Shown one piece after another: positions 33,245 through 41,967 of a DNA stretch of 64,000 nt. The notes under the pieces were generated by a model. It saw nothing but the letters and a program-made list of their open reading frames with translations, was not told where the DNA came from and searched no databases. Position numbers and translations under genes: made by a program. Positions within the stretch are counted from its first letter, which is position 1, and every line of letters starts with the position of its first letter. Source of the stretch: an uncultured Alphaproteobacteria bacterium (GTDB lineage: Bacteria > Pseudomonadota > Alphaproteobacteria > RF32 > CAG-239). Location: positions 1 through 64,000 of the forward strand of contig CASDOS010000009.1 of NCBI GenBank assembly GCA_949282205.1. Direction: 5' to 3'.

Positions 33245-34381
33245 ATGACAAAGCAACTTCCCCCCTCTGAAAAAAACACCTCATTAAGTTTCAAGATGCT
33301 ATATATATTGGGAATATTAATGATAGTAGACGGACACATCGGCACATTTGATTATCTGGACTTAGGGGGATTATTGCGCTATCAAAACTATCACATTGGG
33401 ATATTTATGTTTGTTTCGGGATATTTTTTAAACCTCGAGCGCGGCTACGAAGAATTTTTCAAACGCAAAGCACTTCGTTTACTTTTGCCTTTATATATAT
33501 GGAATATATTATACGGCATACTGTGTTGGTACTTAAATAATTACCACGGTTTTTCGCTGGGAGGAAAATTCGATTTAAGGAATTTATTAATAGCGCCGCT
33601 GACCGACGGTCATCAATTTATTTATAACATGGCCGGTTGGTTTATCGTTCCGTTATTTTTAGTCCAGAGTATCAGTTTTATGTTATTAAAGCCATTTTCA
33701 GAAATAAAAGAAAAAAAAATCGGGAGTTGCATCAGTATAATTTTTTTCATCCTCAGCTTAGTTATTGCGTGTATTTGCGTTCCGCACGCCGTTGAGAATC
33801 AAGGAGAAAGAAATCTGCTCTTAACATTTTACCGCAGCATATATTTCATGCCAGCATTTGCATTGGGTTATTGCTATCGTCACTTTTTAGAAAAGCATGA
33901 CAACATAAATTCGCCTTTATATTTTATCATATTGCTAAGTCTGATAAGCCTTTTGGAAAGCATATTTCCGAACTATAATCACATACCGTCATGGTTAAAT
34001 TTCATCAACGAACCGATGATAGGGATATACGCTATAAGTTTATTAAGCATAATGTTCTGGGTACGCGTCGCACGCGTTTTAAGTCCGGTATTAGAAAAGA
34101 GTCGCAGTTTAATGTATTGTGCCAATCATACCTTTGACATCATGCTGCATCATTTTCTGGGTTTAATGTGCGTTAAATACATATTTTACGCCACAACATT
34201 CCCGCAAGACAAGAACGTATTAAATCAAATAAAGAGTGACATATGGTATTACAACTATCCGTTGGGCGAAGCAAAGTGTGCATGGTTTTATATAACTATA
34301 TCCATAGTCATAGCACTATTGACAGGATTTACAATTAATAAAATTTATGCTAAACTAAAGGATAAATTAAGATTAAATTAA
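33245..34381 (+). CDS. Acyltransferase 3 family membrane protein
   Basis: A 378-residue integral membrane protein with about ten predicted helices. The N-terminal helix ILGILMIVDGHIGTFDYL and the following HIGIFMFVSGYFLNLERGYEEFFKRKALRLLLPLYIW match the acyltransferase-3 pattern (H in the first helix, FFVSGYF, and the K.RLLLPY motif). Such proteins acylate surface sugars or peptidoglycan precursors using acyl-CoA. The acceptor is unknown. The pilin gene follows after 53 nt, which may or may not be the same transcript. Confidence 0.8.
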   Translation: MTKQLPPSEKNTSLSFKMLYILGILMIVDGHIGTFDYLDLGGLLRYQNYHIGIFMFVSGYFLNLERGYEEFFKRKALRLLLPLYIWNILYGILCWYLNNYHGFSLGGKFDLRNLLIAPLTDGHQFIYNMAGWFIVPLFLVQSISFMLLKPFSEIKEKKIGSCISIIFFILSLVIACICVPHAVENQGERNLLLTFYRSIYFMPAFALGYCYRHFLEKHDNINSPLYFIILLSLISLLESIFPNYNHIPSWLNFINEPMIGIYAISLLSIMFWVRVARVLSPVLEKSRSLMYCANHTFDIMLHHFLGLMCVKYIFYATTFPQDKNVLNQIKSDIWYYNYPLGEAKCAWFYITISIVIALLTGFTINKIYAKLKDKLRLN

Positions 34382-34434
34382 GAACCATAAAACTAAGATA
34401 AAAAGCAATTCGTAACCAAAGACCCGAGGTAGCC

Positions 34435-35067
34435 ATGAAGAGTAATGAAAAAGGCCGTTCGATGATAGAGATGCTAGGCGTTCTGGCGATTGTCGGAGTT
34501 TTATCCGTTGGCGGAATAATGGGATACACCAAAGCGATGGGTAAATACAAAGTCAATCAGTTACTCAACCAAATGGCAGAATTAACAATAAACATCCGCA
34601 CCTTATTTTTTCAACAAAACGAATTCAGCGGCTTAGATGAGCAAGTTCTCATCAAAGCGGGTTTAGTCCCGTACACCATGCTCTCGCAACCCCAATCAGC
34701 CCAGAACATCATTCATGTACTGGGCGGCAAAGTTAAGATATTTCCGTCCAAAGATGCCCATGGCAAAGAAAAAGCATTTGAATTATACGCGGACAAGCTA
34801 AACAAATCAGCATGCTTAGAAATGGCAACAACAGACTGGGGCTCAGATCCATCATCAGGATTTATATCATTATATATCGGAACCGCGGTTGATGAGATAG
34901 ACATGCCACAAATGGAAAACATCTACAGTCCGACGCAACATGACACAGCTATAGGAATATACACCACCGGCACGCATGAATACGCCATACCATTATCACC
35001 GCCGGAAGCCCTACAAGCGTGCACTTGCTTATCCAATGAATGTGTTGTCGGCATGAAATATATGTAA
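34435..35067 (+). CDS. Type IV pilin-like protein (prepilin)
   Basis: A 210-residue protein with a class III signal: short basic leader MKSNEKG, then RSMIEMLGVLAIVGVLS, with Glu at +5 after the G/R cleavage site and a long hydrophobic helix. This exact style of N-terminus is common in gut alphaproteobacteria. The C-terminal domain has paired cysteines (CLEMATTD; CTCLSNEC). It would be processed by PilD and assembled as a pilus or pseudopilus subunit. No pilus-assembly genes lie nearby. A strong terminator follows. Confidence 0.85.
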   Translation: MKSNEKGRSMIEMLGVLAIVGVLSVGGIMGYTKAMGKYKVNQLLNQMAELTINIRTLFFQQNEFSGLDEQVLIKAGLVPYTMLSQPQSAQNIIHVLGGKVKIFPSKDAHGKEKAFELYADKLNKSACLEMATTDWGSDPSSGFISLYIGTAVDEIDMPQMENIYSPTQHDTAIGIYTTGTHEYAIPLSPPEALQACTCLSNECVVGMKYM

Positions 35068-35073
35068 GCAAAA

Positions 35074-35106
35074 AAAAGAAGCTCCGAAGAAACGGAGCTT
35101 TTTTAG
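35074..35106. terminator. Bidirectional terminator
   Basis: AAGCTCCG / CGGAGCTT stem with A-run and T-run on either side, between the convergent pilin gene and the thioredoxin-like gene. Confidence 0.85.
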
Positions 35107-35108
35107 AA

Positions 35109-35348
35109 TTACAAAGTATCAAACCATCCTTCGACTGTTTTTCTATCCGGCACGTCGCCTGCAAACACGACAGCTCCATCAATAACAACCGCCGGCGTAG
35201 ACATAACGCCATACTCTAAAATATCCATAATATCCTCGACCTTACGGATATTCCCTTGAAATTGACGTTCAACAGCAATCGTTTGTATCAATTTTAACGT
35301 CGCCACACATTTAGCACATCCCGCACCTAAGATTCTAATATCTTTCAT
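35109..35348 (-). CDS. Thioredoxin-like small redox protein (MTH895/TM0996 type)
   Basis: A 79-residue protein with an N-terminal redox CxxC in ILGAGCAKCVATL, a cis-Pro-type STPAVVIDG and a short C-terminal helix. The family of small glutaredoxin-like proteins is usually found beside ArsR regulators and DUF318/ArsP-type permeases, exactly as here. It is cytoplasmic. It has a good ribosome site (AGGAGG). Confidence 0.88.
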   Translation of the reverse strand: MKDIRILGAGCAKCVATLKLIQTIAVERQFQGNIRKVEDIMDILEYGVMSTPAVVIDGAVVFAGDVPDRKTVEGWFDTL

Positions 35349-35369
35349 AAAAAACCTCCTATAAGCAAT

Positions 35370-35984
35370 TTAACAAATACCCCGTTGCAACAAAAGCGAC
35401 GAGTAATGCGCGTATAAAATCAAAGCCTTCGCCTTTTCTTTAACCGAAGCGCACGCACATTTCGGAGCAACAACCTGAGGAATTTGCAAAGCCAAATATT
35501 TTTCTAAATTGAATTTATCCGCCAAATAACCAGCCAGAACGGAAATAATCGTTCCCGATACAATATAAACCGAAACGATATAAAGCCCGAAGCTTCCCAT
35601 ACTGAGCAACATAATTGCCGCAATTTCACTAATCAACGGCGAGCTGACCAAAAAAGCGATACTCACGCCAAACGGCACACCAGCTGCTAGAAATCCCATA
35701 AAGATAGGAATAGACGAACAAGAGCAAAACGGCGTAACCACTCCTAAAAATACAGCTAAAAAATATCCGCTCCAACGCGATTTACCGGATAAATAATCTC
35801 TGACACGTTCCGGACTAAGCTGCGAACGATACAAAGAGATAATAAAAATCAACACATAGAGAAGCACAAAAATCTTCGTACTGTCTTCAATAAAAAAGTG
35901 AACTGCAGCTCCCCAATGAGTATCTTTGGCAAGCCCCATTTGCAAAATAGCCCAATCCGCTAAATCCGTAAATATTTCTAACAT
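35370..35984 (-). pseudogene. ArsP/DUF318-type permease, internally deleted and frameshifted
   Basis: The N-terminal half is normal: VVTPFCSCSSIPIFMGFLAAGVPFG, the Cys-containing family motif, and SPLISEIAAIML. The frame then reaches PKCACASVKEKAKALILYAHY and stops early at 204 residues; the family is normally near 300-340. In the +1 frame the last codons read IRALLVAFVATGYLLNCL and stop, which looks like the true final membrane helix. An internal deletion plus frameshift is the simplest reading. It lies between arsR (7-bp overlap) and the thioredoxin-like gene. In the intact family it exports metalloid or organo-arsenic compounds. A sequencing indel cannot be excluded for the frameshift, though not for the missing ~100 residues. 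Confidence 0.65.
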
Positions 35985-36283
35985 AGACATTCTCCGTCAC
36001 AACAATCCGTCAACAAAAACTTCGTAATTTCTTTAATCAAACGGCAATTCGGCTTATAAAAGATTTGCTTACCTAATTTCTGCGCCGAACAAAGTTGCGC
36101 ATTGACCATCAAACTCAGATGAAAAGAAAGGGTATTACGAGGAAAATCCCCCATCAGCTGAGAAATTTCCGTAGGAGTAATCCCATCATGACTATGCTCC
36201 ACCAAAATTCTAAAAATATGCAAACGCGTTTCGTTGCTTAACGCATCAAACACCGCCGCAATTTCCGTTAAATTATTTTTCAT
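35978..36283 (-). CDS. ArsR-family transcriptional regulator
   Basis: A 101-residue winged-helix repressor. The helix-turn-helix region reads EISQLMGDFPRNTLSFHLSLM, preceded by DALSNETRLHIFRIL, the hallmark of ArsR. The C-terminal cysteines (CCDGECLC) could bind metalloid. It is the first gene of the operon with the damaged permease and the thioredoxin-like protein. A palindrome (atttctagaaat, 36316-36327) just upstream is its likely operator. Confidence 0.88.
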   Translation of the reverse strand: MKNNLTEIAAVFDALSNETRLHIFRILVEHSHDGITPTEISQLMGDFPRNTLSFHLSLMVNAQLCSAQKLGKQIFYKPNCRLIKEITKFLLTDCCDGECLC

Positions 36284-36305
36284 AACCAGCTCCTAAATCT
36301 AGAGT

Positions 36306-36336
36306 ATATTTCAACATTTCTAGAAATATAGAAACA
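36306..36336 (-). promoter_or_regulatory. Probable ArsR operator/promoter
   Basis: Perfect 12-bp palindrome atttctagaaat (36316-36327) with flanking partial half-sites, 33-44 bp upstream of the arsR start. It is typical of autoregulated ArsR genes. Confidence 0.5.
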
Positions 36337-36514
36337 TATTTTACCAAAATCAACCACAAAAACCAACCTATCAACCGATGCATGATTTCCTTTCTCAAAA
36401 ACCTTCAAAAATTGCATATAAATAAAGCCGATTTCTCCCCTTGCCTTTACCAAAAAATATGCTAATAAATAACGCATAAATAATTTTCCAAACATTAAAC
36501 TAACGAGAAAAAAG

Positions 36515-37144
36515 ATGAAATTTACGCTTATTGATATAAATAACTGGGAAAGAAAAGAATATTTCAACCACTACCGTCACGCAATTCCATGCACCTACAG
36601 CATGACGGTAAAACTAGACATAACAACTATAAAACAACAAGATAAGCACCTATATTCAACTTTACTATTTAGATTAACCGAGATAATTAATCGCCATGAG
36701 GAATTTCGTACCAACTACAATCCACAAGGCGAACTTGGTATTTATGACCGTCTTATTCCCTCATATACGGTATTTAATCCCGAAACAGAAACATTTACCA
36801 GCATCTGGACAGAGCCATCTGAAACCTACGCAGATTTTTATCAATCCTACCAACAAGATCTCGCCCAATACGGCAAAAACAAAGGACTAATCGGAAAGCC
36901 AGACATGCCGGAAAACACCTTTAATGTATCCATGATACCTTGGACAAGTTTTGAAGGTTTTAATCTCAATCTGGAAAAAGGTTTTGCTTATTTGCTACCA
37001 ATTTTCACTTTTGGAAAATACGAACAAATCAACAATCGCTATATAATCCCTATGAGCGTTCAAGTTCATCATGCGGTCTGCGATGGCTTCCATGTTTGCC
37101 GCCTGATAAACGAACTGCAAACAGCTCTCAATCAAGAACTATAA
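36515..37144 (+). CDS. Chloramphenicol acetyltransferase (type A CAT family)
   Basis: A 209-residue protein starting MKFTLIDINNWERKEYFNHY, typical of CAT. The active-site block VQVHHAVCDGFHVCRLINEL contains the catalytic HHxxxDG. SMIPWTSFEGFNLNL is the conserved mid-region. It acetylates chloramphenicol with acetyl-CoA, or is a CAT-like xenobiotic acetyltransferase. Flanks show no IS or integron, so it looks resident. Length and motifs are complete. Confidence 0.88.
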   Translation: MKFTLIDINNWERKEYFNHYRHAIPCTYSMTVKLDITTIKQQDKHLYSTLLFRLTEIINRHEEFRTNYNPQGELGIYDRLIPSYTVFNPETETFTSIWTEPSETYADFYQSYQQDLAQYGKNKGLIGKPDMPENTFNVSMIPWTSFEGFNLNLEKGFAYLLPIFTFGKYEQINNRYIIPMSVQVHHAVCDGFHVCRLINELQTALNQEL

Positions 37145-37177
37145 TTATATATTTTTGACATTTATAAGGAAACAAGA

Positions 37178-37621
37178 GTGAGAATATACCAAGTCTTAGA
37201 AGATAAAAAACAATATCTTGATTTATTGCTTTTAGCCGATGAACAAGAAGACATGATAGACCGCTATCTAGAAAGAGGTACAATGTATGTGCTCGATGAT
37301 AACGGCATCAAAGCCGAGTGTGTTGTCACAGACGAAAATGACGGCATTTTAGAAATCAAGAACATTGCCGTATTGCCGAAATATCAGGGGATGGGCTATG
37401 GCAAAGCATTGATTGAATGGATTAAGAAAGAATATAAAGAAAGTCACTCTATCCTACAAGTCGGAACAGGCGATAGTCCAACAACAATTCCTTTTTATGA
37501 AAAGTGCGGATTTAAAAAATCGCATACGATAAAAAACTTCTTCATAGATAACTATGACCATCCAATTATAGAAGGAGGCATTCAGCTAACCGATATGATA
37601 TATCTGCAAATGAAACTTTAG
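37178..37621 (+). CDS. GNAT family N-acetyltransferase
   Basis: A 147-residue protein with a GTG start. Motif A is seen as IKNIAVLPKYQGMGYGKALIEWI (QGMGYG), and motif B-like TIPFYEKCGF near residue 107. It lies 33 nt after the CAT gene, with AAGGA upstream, so probably the same operon. Substrate unknown. Confidence 0.85.
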   Translation: MRIYQVLEDKKQYLDLLLLADEQEDMIDRYLERGTMYVLDDNGIKAECVVTDENDGILEIKNIAVLPKYQGMGYGKALIEWIKKEYKESHSILQVGTGDSPTTIPFYEKCGFKKSHTIKNFFIDNYDHPIIEGGIQLTDMIYLQMKL

Positions 37622-37687
37622 ATAGACATAATGCACTCAAATCTGCAAAAATAAACTCCAACAAAAAACTCAACGAGGAAACCACGC

Positions 37688-38032
37688 ATGAAGAATAAAA
37701 TTTTTCTATTAGCCCTATTGCTTTGCACCGCCTGCAATCTAAATAAGCCTTACACCATCTATCAGTACGATAACGGCGATGATTACGTAAAAGACGGCAC
37801 CATCCGCATCGTTGATACAAAAAGTAAAAAAATCGGTTACGCCACACCGGACGGACAAGTGTTAATTGAGCCACAATTTGCCTATGGCTACCCGTTTGAA
37901 AACGGAATTGCAAAAGTAACATATAAAGGCACGCAAAAAGCCGTAGAAAATTCACAAGGCGAGTACCATTATTGGGAGAGTGACGCTTGGTTTTATATTG
38001 ATAAGCAAGGCCATAAAATAAATTCCAAATAA
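37688..38032 (+). CDS. Small lipoprotein with WG-type repeat
   Basis: A 114-residue protein. The signal peptide is MKNKIFLLALLLCTAC with lipobox LCTAC. The mature part reads KKIGYATPDGQVLIEPQFAYGYPFENGIAKV, a WG-repeat-like beta motif (GyidkxGkvvi.pqyd..FseGlA.v). It would be membrane-anchored through the lipidated Cys. Function unknown. A terminator follows directly. Confidence 0.75.
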   Translation: MKNKIFLLALLLCTACNLNKPYTIYQYDNGDDYVKDGTIRIVDTKSKKIGYATPDGQVLIEPQFAYGYPFENGIAKVTYKGTQKAVENSQGEYHYWESDAWFYIDKQGHKINSK

Positions 38033-38033
38033 A

Positions 38034-38068
38034 AAGCCCTGTACGTTTTCGTACAAGGCCTTTCGTTT
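38034..38068. terminator. Bidirectional terminator
   Basis: GCCCTGTACG / CGTACAAGGC stem (one mismatch) between the convergent 37688 and 38070 genes. A-run on the left, CTTTCGTTT on the right. Confidence 0.65.
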
Positions 38069-38069
38069 A

Positions 38070-38657
38070 TCAGCGTTTTAAGATGAGCAGATAATTCTCT
38101 AGTGTAGCCAAATCAGAAGGATAATCCCACATCATGTTCTCAACATTACAGATAACCACAGAACCGCAATGTGTCGCATAAACAGATTTTACATCCAGAG
38201 GTTTATCTCCCGCCGCAACTCGTAATTCAGAAATTTCTTTCCAAGAGGCAGCCAATGCCCTGACATCAGAAAATTCCAATAATTCCCCCCCTAAACGATC
38301 ACGATACTTCGCCACCCAAGAGGGCTTAATCTGTCGCACACATGAATGAATAACCAGTTTCGGAGAAATTCTATAACCGACAATACGTCCGTTGCTAGGC
38401 TGATACGTTTCTGCCTCAACCAGATTTTCATAAACATATCGAGGGTTAGTATAATCATTCACTTCTTCGGGTAGTTTTCCATTCCACAAAGGCTCACCTG
38501 CCGGACCATCAAAAACGCCGGCTTTACCGCTAAGTTCATCTTGAATGCGTTTCCGTTCCTTTGAAACAGTGACACAAGAAAAAATAAACAAAGCAACAAA
38601 GAGGACTGTCGCAATAATACCGGTTGTCAAAAAAATGTTTGTATCAACGCTATTCAT
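38070..38657 (-). CDS. Membrane-anchored hypothetical protein, 195 aa
   Basis: It has a single N-terminal membrane helix (residues 9-32, TGIIATVLFVALFIFSCVTV). The soluble remainder contains NPRYVYENLVEAETYQPSNG and VIHSCVRQIKPSWVAKYRDR. No family is recognised. The Cys in the helix could be mistaken for a lipobox, but its context (FSCVT) is poor. Single gene. Function unknown. Confidence 0.55.
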   Translation of the reverse strand: MNSVDTNIFLTTGIIATVLFVALFIFSCVTVSKERKRIQDELSGKAGVFDGPAGEPLWNGKLPEEVNDYTNPRYVYENLVEAETYQPSNGRIVGYRISPKLVIHSCVRQIKPSWVAKYRDRLGGELLEFSDVRALAASWKEISELRVAAGDKPLDVKSVYATHCGSVVICNVENMMWDYPSDLATLENYLLILKR

Positions 38658-39040
38658 AATTATACCGGAATATTTTAAGAGGCTTATATGACCGGATCCT
38701 CCAAATTAAACATAATGATAAGCTATTCACTTAAATAATATATAGGGTAAAACATAAGTCAAGAATTTTAACGAAACTAAAATACGGAACTCTAACGATG
38801 AATATAGCAAACAACAAAACCATCTATTCGCTGAAATAAGAGTAAGAACAAGAACAGATTAAAACTGTTAAGAGTACGCTTCATAAAAAACGAACTTCAC
38901 AAAAATCCATCCGTCTAAGCCCCGTTACCCTTTGCCCCATAGGATAACACTCTCCCCATATATTTTCTAAATAACAAAACAGAGTATGAACATCCACACA
39001 CTTAAACCAACCTTGCTATTCTTCCAACCTTACGACACAA
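38658..39040. other. Intergenic region without recognised gene
   Basis: AT-rich and without a plausible ORF. A phrase like gccccataggata (38935) recurs at 5701 near another gene end. Nothing else is seen. Confidence 0.4.
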
Positions 39041-39077
39041 AAAAACACCCGTTCTCTACAAAAAGAGCGGGTGTTTT
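39041..39077 (-). terminator. Intrinsic terminator of the 39088 gene
   Basis: AACACCCGTTCT / AGAGCGGGTGTT stem with T-run on the minus strand. Confidence 0.85.
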
Positions 39078-39087
39078 ATAAACCAAA

Positions 39088-40455
39088 TTAAGCGACTGGA
39101 AAAGCCTTAGCTTTCACACTGAAGAAATGTTTTACACAAGTAAAGGCATTAGAAATCACATTAACCTGAGCAAGGGCAACAATTTCCACATTACCGGAAT
39201 TCAGCAACAATTCACGAAACTCTTCGTCAATTCCGCAACATTCGATATACGTTTGTATCATATCAATATTGCCTGTTTGAATTAACTTTGCCTTTTGCTC
39301 ATTCGATAAACAGTTGCCATTCAATAAAATTTTGAACAAATCTCTTTCCTCAAGCGCAACTATCGCATCAAATTCTTCATCAAAATAAAAATCAAAACGG
39401 TCAAAATAATACTCATAAACACAAGAATCAACTTCTCTGCACATCAGATATAGCCGATCAATATATTTGCGATAAACTTTATAGGCCTGAACTTCCTTAC
39501 GCTCAATAAGATATAAAGGACGAAAGTATTCAACCGCACGCCGTCTAAAATAAGTTATGTCAAGCTCACCCGCATCAGTATGTTCACAATACTTCTCTTC
39601 CAAAGCATAACCAAAATGCCTTGTCAAAAAAAGTCCTAGCATTTTCTCCAAGATTTCAGGTGTTCCATACTGAAAAAACAATGGGAAAAAATCTTGACGT
39701 CCTTCATAACGTAAGCAATAATACTTAAATACATCCTCATTCACGCAATAGATATCCCACCAATTTTTCTTAACCAATCCATAAAAGGTCTTGCGATAAA
39801 TTATAAAAATCGTATCATACATGTGGTGAATAATAAACCCACCATGATTGTATTCTTGCCAAACGGAATGAATACAACGTTTGACCAAATCATGAGTTTC
39901 ATTTTCAACCACTAGTAAAGCATCTTCATCAGAAACCTTTTCACCTGCCAGCATCCGCAAGATAATTTCTTTCCTTTTCCTTAGCTGATTTTTGAGTTTT
40001 TTCAAATTCTCATTAAACTGCTTGACTTTCTGTTCATCAGGTGAAAAGAAAGTGCATTCGCCCTCAACCGAAGTAAAAGGCTTTTTAACAAATATAACCG
40101 CCTGTTTGTCCGCAAGAGAGGCTGTTTTAGCATAAGCACCATTATCAAAGACATAAAATGGATAATTGATTGCGGTTCCGATATCGTTCAGATATTTTTT
40201 GAACCAATTAACCGTATTGGGCACCACCGACTTTTGCGTCCATTTTTTTTCAGTAACTTTAACTTCAGACAATTGAGCAATTTCAGCACTTGCAAAAAAG
40301 CATTTATCACTTTCGGCAAACGCACCTTTGACCACAAGACAAGCGTTCATCTTACCGCAAACGAAGGTTGAAGAAAAAGAGCCGTCTTCAAAAAAGTAGA
40401 AAGGATACCCGATGCATGCTCCGATATCGTTTAATTTTTGTTTTAATACATCCAT
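39088..40455 (-). CDS. Helical-repeat protein with duplicated YPFYFFEDG domain, 455 aa
   Basis: Residues 1-55 (LNDIGACIGYPFYFFEDGSF...NACLVVKGAFAE) recur at ~88-140 (LNDIGTAINYPFYVFDNGAY...AVIFVKKPFT), so a ~55-residue module is doubled. The rest is alpha-helical with ankyrin-like pairs: LIQTGNIDMIQTYIEC and LLNSGNVEIVALAQVN. It is a paralog of the 40633 gene, with shared promoter and downstream flank. There is no signal peptide. The module is not one I can name. Possibly a protein-interaction scaffold; function unknown. Confidence 0.65.
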   Translation of the reverse strand: MDVLKQKLNDIGACIGYPFYFFEDGSFSSTFVCGKMNACLVVKGAFAESDKCFFASAEIAQLSEVKVTEKKWTQKSVVPNTVNWFKKYLNDIGTAINYPFYVFDNGAYAKTASLADKQAVIFVKKPFTSVEGECTFFSPDEQKVKQFNENLKKLKNQLRKRKEIILRMLAGEKVSDEDALLVVENETHDLVKRCIHSVWQEYNHGGFIIHHMYDTIFIIYRKTFYGLVKKNWWDIYCVNEDVFKYYCLRYEGRQDFFPLFFQYGTPEILEKMLGLFLTRHFGYALEEKYCEHTDAGELDITYFRRRAVEYFRPLYLIERKEVQAYKVYRKYIDRLYLMCREVDSCVYEYYFDRFDFYFDEEFDAIVALEERDLFKILLNGNCLSNEQKAKLIQTGNIDMIQTYIECCGIDEEFRELLLNSGNVEIVALAQVNVISNAFTCVKHFFSVKAKAFPVA

Positions 40456-40497
40456 AGTTATAAGGTTTTAGTTAGAATAATAAATTTTCACAACACC

Positions 40498-40525
40498 AGT
40501 ATAAACAAAAAAAATACTTTGTCAA
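40498..40525 (-). promoter_or_regulatory. Promoter of the 39088 gene
   Basis: Minus strand: TTGACA (40520-40525), 16 bp, TATACT (40498-40503). Its boxes are identical to the promoter of the paralog at 41632-41659. A TTATTCTAAC leader motif follows 16 nt before the start. Confidence 0.75.
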
Positions 40526-40573
40526 CATTTTCGTCTACAAAAAAATCTCCAACACCTCCAGCAATAAACACAC

Positions 40574-40616
40574 AAAAAAACACTCGCTCCATAAAGGAAA
40601 CGAGTGTTTTTTTAAC
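40574..40616 (-). terminator. Intrinsic terminator of the 40633 gene
   Basis: Perfect AACACTCG / CGAGTGTT stem with long flanking A- and T-runs. Confidence 0.88.
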
Positions 40617-40632
40617 AAGATTAAACGATAAC

Positions 40633-41589
40633 TTAAGCCGCCCCGACGATAGAACGAAGTTCTTTTCTTTCCGCATAAGTCAGCATATCACGCCATTGAT
40701 CAGACAGCCCTCTATTCTGAATAAATGTTTTGACCATATCGACGCTGCCATATTTCATCAAAAAGAACATCATATACCTATCTATGTTTTCATGACGAGG
40801 AACACTGTTTAGATAAACATTAAGCATTTCAACCGTCCCATATTGCACCACATCTTCAAATTCATCTCTATCATATAATCTACCGACATGCTTTCGATAC
40901 GCTTTATAAAGACTTATATCTTTTCGTCGCACAAACGCCGCTCCGTTCCTCCACAAATCTGAAGTGGTAGACCATACATACTGAATAAGCTCCGGTGCGC
41001 CATACCGATACAGAGAAAAAATGACCTCTTGCCCCAAATAAGCAAAATTATTTTTCGCATTGCCAAAAAAGTCTTTAATAATATCAACATGACCACCCTC
41101 AATTAACGCAATAACAGACTCAGGATAATCAAGCCCGATACGATTATCCTTTGACACCCAAAAGCGACCATCACGCCAATACTTTTGTTTCCAACAAGTA
41201 TCAATAAATTTTTTAACCATTTTGACATCGCCAAACTTAATCAAAAAGGCAATATCGTCATCTTCCGGACACCAACCGAGCGCCACAGAAAAAGAAATTT
41301 CACGAATTTTTTCAGCACGTTCTTTTTCTTCTTTTGATTGCGGTTCTTGAATTTTTTTATCATCAACCGCCGGCTGAACAGTAGCATCTGTTTCTTGAAC
41401 AACCTTGTTTGCTTTTGTTTCAACAAAAAAGCAATCGCCTGAAACATCAGCAAAAGGCTTTTTCACCACCATAATAGCGTTCATCTTACCATTGACATAA
41501 GACTTTGAGTAAGAACCATCTTCAAAAAAGTAGAAAGGATACCCGATGCTTGATCCGATATCGTTTAATTGTTTTTTTAATGTATCCAT
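40633..41589 (-). CDS. Helical-repeat protein with YPFYFFEDG domain, 318 aa
   Basis: A single N-terminal module (LNDIGSSIGYPFYFFEDGSY...MNAIMVVKKPFA) is followed by a charged linker (QEPQSKEEKERAEKIRE). About six ankyrin-like helical pairs follow, for example LIKFGDVKMVKKFIDTCW, LIEGGHVDIIKDFFGNAK and LMKYGSVDMVKTFIQNRG. It is a paralog of the 39088 gene, which has two modules. The promoter and downstream flanks of the two genes are also duplicated, indicating a tandem gene duplication. Probably cytoplasmic. Function unknown. Confidence 0.65.
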   Translation of the reverse strand: MDTLKKQLNDIGSSIGYPFYFFEDGSYSKSYVNGKMNAIMVVKKPFADVSGDCFFVETKANKVVQETDATVQPAVDDKKIQEPQSKEEKERAEKIREISFSVALGWCPEDDDIAFLIKFGDVKMVKKFIDTCWKQKYWRDGRFWVSKDNRIGLDYPESVIALIEGGHVDIIKDFFGNAKNNFAYLGQEVIFSLYRYGAPELIQYVWSTTSDLWRNGAAFVRRKDISLYKAYRKHVGRLYDRDEFEDVVQYGTVEMLNVYLNSVPRHENIDRYMMFFLMKYGSVDMVKTFIQNRGLSDQWRDMLTYAERKELRSIVGAA

Positions 41590-41631
41590 AAATATAAAGT
41601 ATTAAGTTAGAATAATATTTTGACTGCCGTC

Positions 41632-41659
41632 AGTATAACAAGGAAAACCGGTTTGTCAA
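41632..41659 (-). promoter_or_regulatory. Promoter of the 40633 gene
   Basis: Minus strand: TTGACA (41654-41659), 16 bp, TATACT (41632-41637). A leader motif ATTATTCTAAC follows, 17 nt before the start. Confidence 0.75.
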
Positions 41660-41710
41660 CATTTTCGTCCATAAAAAGAAATTCTCTAACACCTCCAGCA
41701 ATAAACACAC

Positions 41711-41747
41711 AAAAAAAGAGGTGCACACAAAGCACACCTCTCGTCAG
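41711..41747 (-). terminator. Hairpin terminator copy 1
   Basis: GAGGTG / CACCTC stem with a minus-strand T-run (41711-41717). It is nearly the same as the copy at 41887-41922. Confidence 0.55.
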
Positions 41748-41886
41748 CACACCCCGCAAAACCTCCATTAGCCCTATCAGCGTACTTTACATACTTTCCA
41801 GCTCCACTTTTAAAACATCTCTGACACTTCTTCCATTTTCTCTTCCTCAACCTTACCTACTGTTTATCTCCGCCAACCTCTCCGCA

Positions 41887-41922
41887 CAAAAAAGAGGTGT
41901 GCACAAAGCCCACCTCTCGTCA
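41887..41922 (-). terminator. Hairpin terminator copy 2, after the 41968 gene
   Basis: GAGGTG / CACCTC stem and TTTTTT on the minus strand. It duplicates the hairpin about 175 bp away. Between them lies about 140 bp without a gene. Confidence 0.6.
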
Positions 41923-41967
41923 GCACAAACTATCGAAGCCCAAAGACTTCATTTAGCCTTTAACAAA

